From: Oppiella nova
Lineage: Eukaryota > Arthropoda > Arachnida > Sarcoptiformes > Oppiidae
Assembly (NCBI GenBank): GCA_905397405.1
Contig: CAJPVJ010000825.1
Location: 1-20,166 of the forward strand
Direction of reading: 5' to 3'
DNA: 20,166 nucleotides
Part shown: positions 19,709 to 20,166 of the stretch, piece after piece
Layout of the letters: the number at the start of each line of letters is the position of its first letter
Position numbering within the stretch: the stretch's first letter is position 1
Notes under the pieces: generated by a model
Told to the model about the DNA's origin: nothing
Database searches by the model: none
Seen by the model: the letters and a program-made list of their open reading frames with translations, nothing else
Made by a program: the position numbers and the translations under genes

Positions 19709-20004
19709 CCGAACACTTGAGCACTTATTGAGTTTGAAATGATGAGCTGACAAAACACATAAGTCTGACAAACAATATATGAATATCTTGTTTGACGCAA
19801 ATCGTGAGACGGATGGACGAGAAGTGAGTGAATGAGTGAAATGAGTGGCAGAGAGTCGGAGAGACGATCGACAGGTGCGGGACTGGAGATTCATGAGTAG
19901 TGCACTGAGGGATCATTAGAATGGAATTACACAACACTTGTGCCTAAGTGTTGGACTCACAAAAAGATCACAAAAAACTTTCACATTAGAAGCCAAGTTT
20001 GTTC
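19709..20004 (-). other. Candidate first, untranslated exon of the SAM gene
   Basis: A strong donor, GTTCGG|GTGAGT, ends a pyrimidine-rich stretch with repeated ctcatt/cactc words on the minus strand. Two short frames with ATG are present: one stops before the donor, the other reaches the donor in phase 0, which does not match the next exon. A leader exon with small upstream ORFs is the simplest reading. Confidence 0.35.
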
Positions 20005-20028
20005 AGCACTTGACTCTCATAGCGTGTT

Positions 20029-20034
20029 ATTATA
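20029..20034 (-). promoter_or_regulatory. Possible TATA box for the SAM gene
   Basis: TATAAT within gcgcTATAATaacacg on the minus strand lies about 320 bases upstream of the donor at 19709; transcription would begin near 20000-20005. Only the motif and position support it. Confidence 0.3.
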
Positions 20035-20141
20035 GCGCACACCAGTAGCCAAGCATAAGTCCTGCCCTTCCCTCCCCTCTCGCAACCAAATCTTGTTTAG
20101 ATCTTTTTTGGGTATCGCTTGTGAGGTAGTCTTGTAGGACA

Positions 20142-20166
20142 GGCACGCGTGCCAACAGTGCCAACA
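20142..20166. repeat. Palindrome and tandem repeat at the window edge
   Basis: A perfect 12-base palindrome, ggcacgcgtgcc (20142-20153), overlaps two tandem copies of gtgccaaca (20149-20157 and 20158-20166). The repeat may continue past the window. Confidence 0.6.

Noticed and set aside
1-20166. tRNA, rRNA, CRISPR array, bacterial operon or virus-like element
   Set aside because: I scanned by eye for their usual hallmarks and saw none; exon-intron structure and composition are eukaryotic.

Overview
The window looks like nuclear DNA of a small-genome invertebrate, most likely an arthropod and possibly a mite. It is very AT-rich outside exons, its genes are split by many introns of 60-110 bases plus a few long ones, and one gene is an NPC2-type ML-domain protein with the six-cysteine pattern shared with mite group 2 allergens. 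The species assignment is an inference of low certainty. No bacterial operon, CRISPR array, tRNA, rRNA or recognisable virus-like element was seen.

All genes found lie on the minus strand. From left to right: (1) 1-634, intergenic, with a small MITE-like inverted-repeat element (35-227) and the poly(A) signals of NOP53; (2) 635-2035, NOP53 (ribosome biogenesis, 2 coding exons, 445 residues); (3) 2036-2476, its likely promoter with an E-box and a CRE-like site; (4) 2477-2896, a single-exon ORF of 139 codons that I do not recognise; (5) 3297-5014, an NPC2-like secreted sterol-binding protein in 4 exons (176 residues) with an unusual basic tail; (6) 5436-13703, a large gene for a Ser/Asn-rich, mostly disordered protein with a coiled coil and a C-terminal SAM domain, up to 961 residues in 9 coding exons; (7) 13704-20166, its apparent untranslated leader exons, long AT-rich introns and a candidate promoter near 20.0 kb.

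The exon models were built by hand from splice sites and reading-frame phase. For NOP53, NPC2 and the last seven exons of the SAM gene, every junction keeps the frame and the protein matches its family or domain. The 5' end of the SAM gene is less certain: its first two coding exons are short and two leader exons are inferred only from splice-site quality.

The genes do not form a pathway: nucleolar ribosome assembly, endolysosomal or secreted lipid transport, and SAM-based protein assembly are simply neighbours. No previously undescribed molecular system is visible. The best leads are the unidentified SAM protein, the basic NPC2 tail, the orphan ORF, a possible alternative last exon at 11669-11821, and several inverted repeats.
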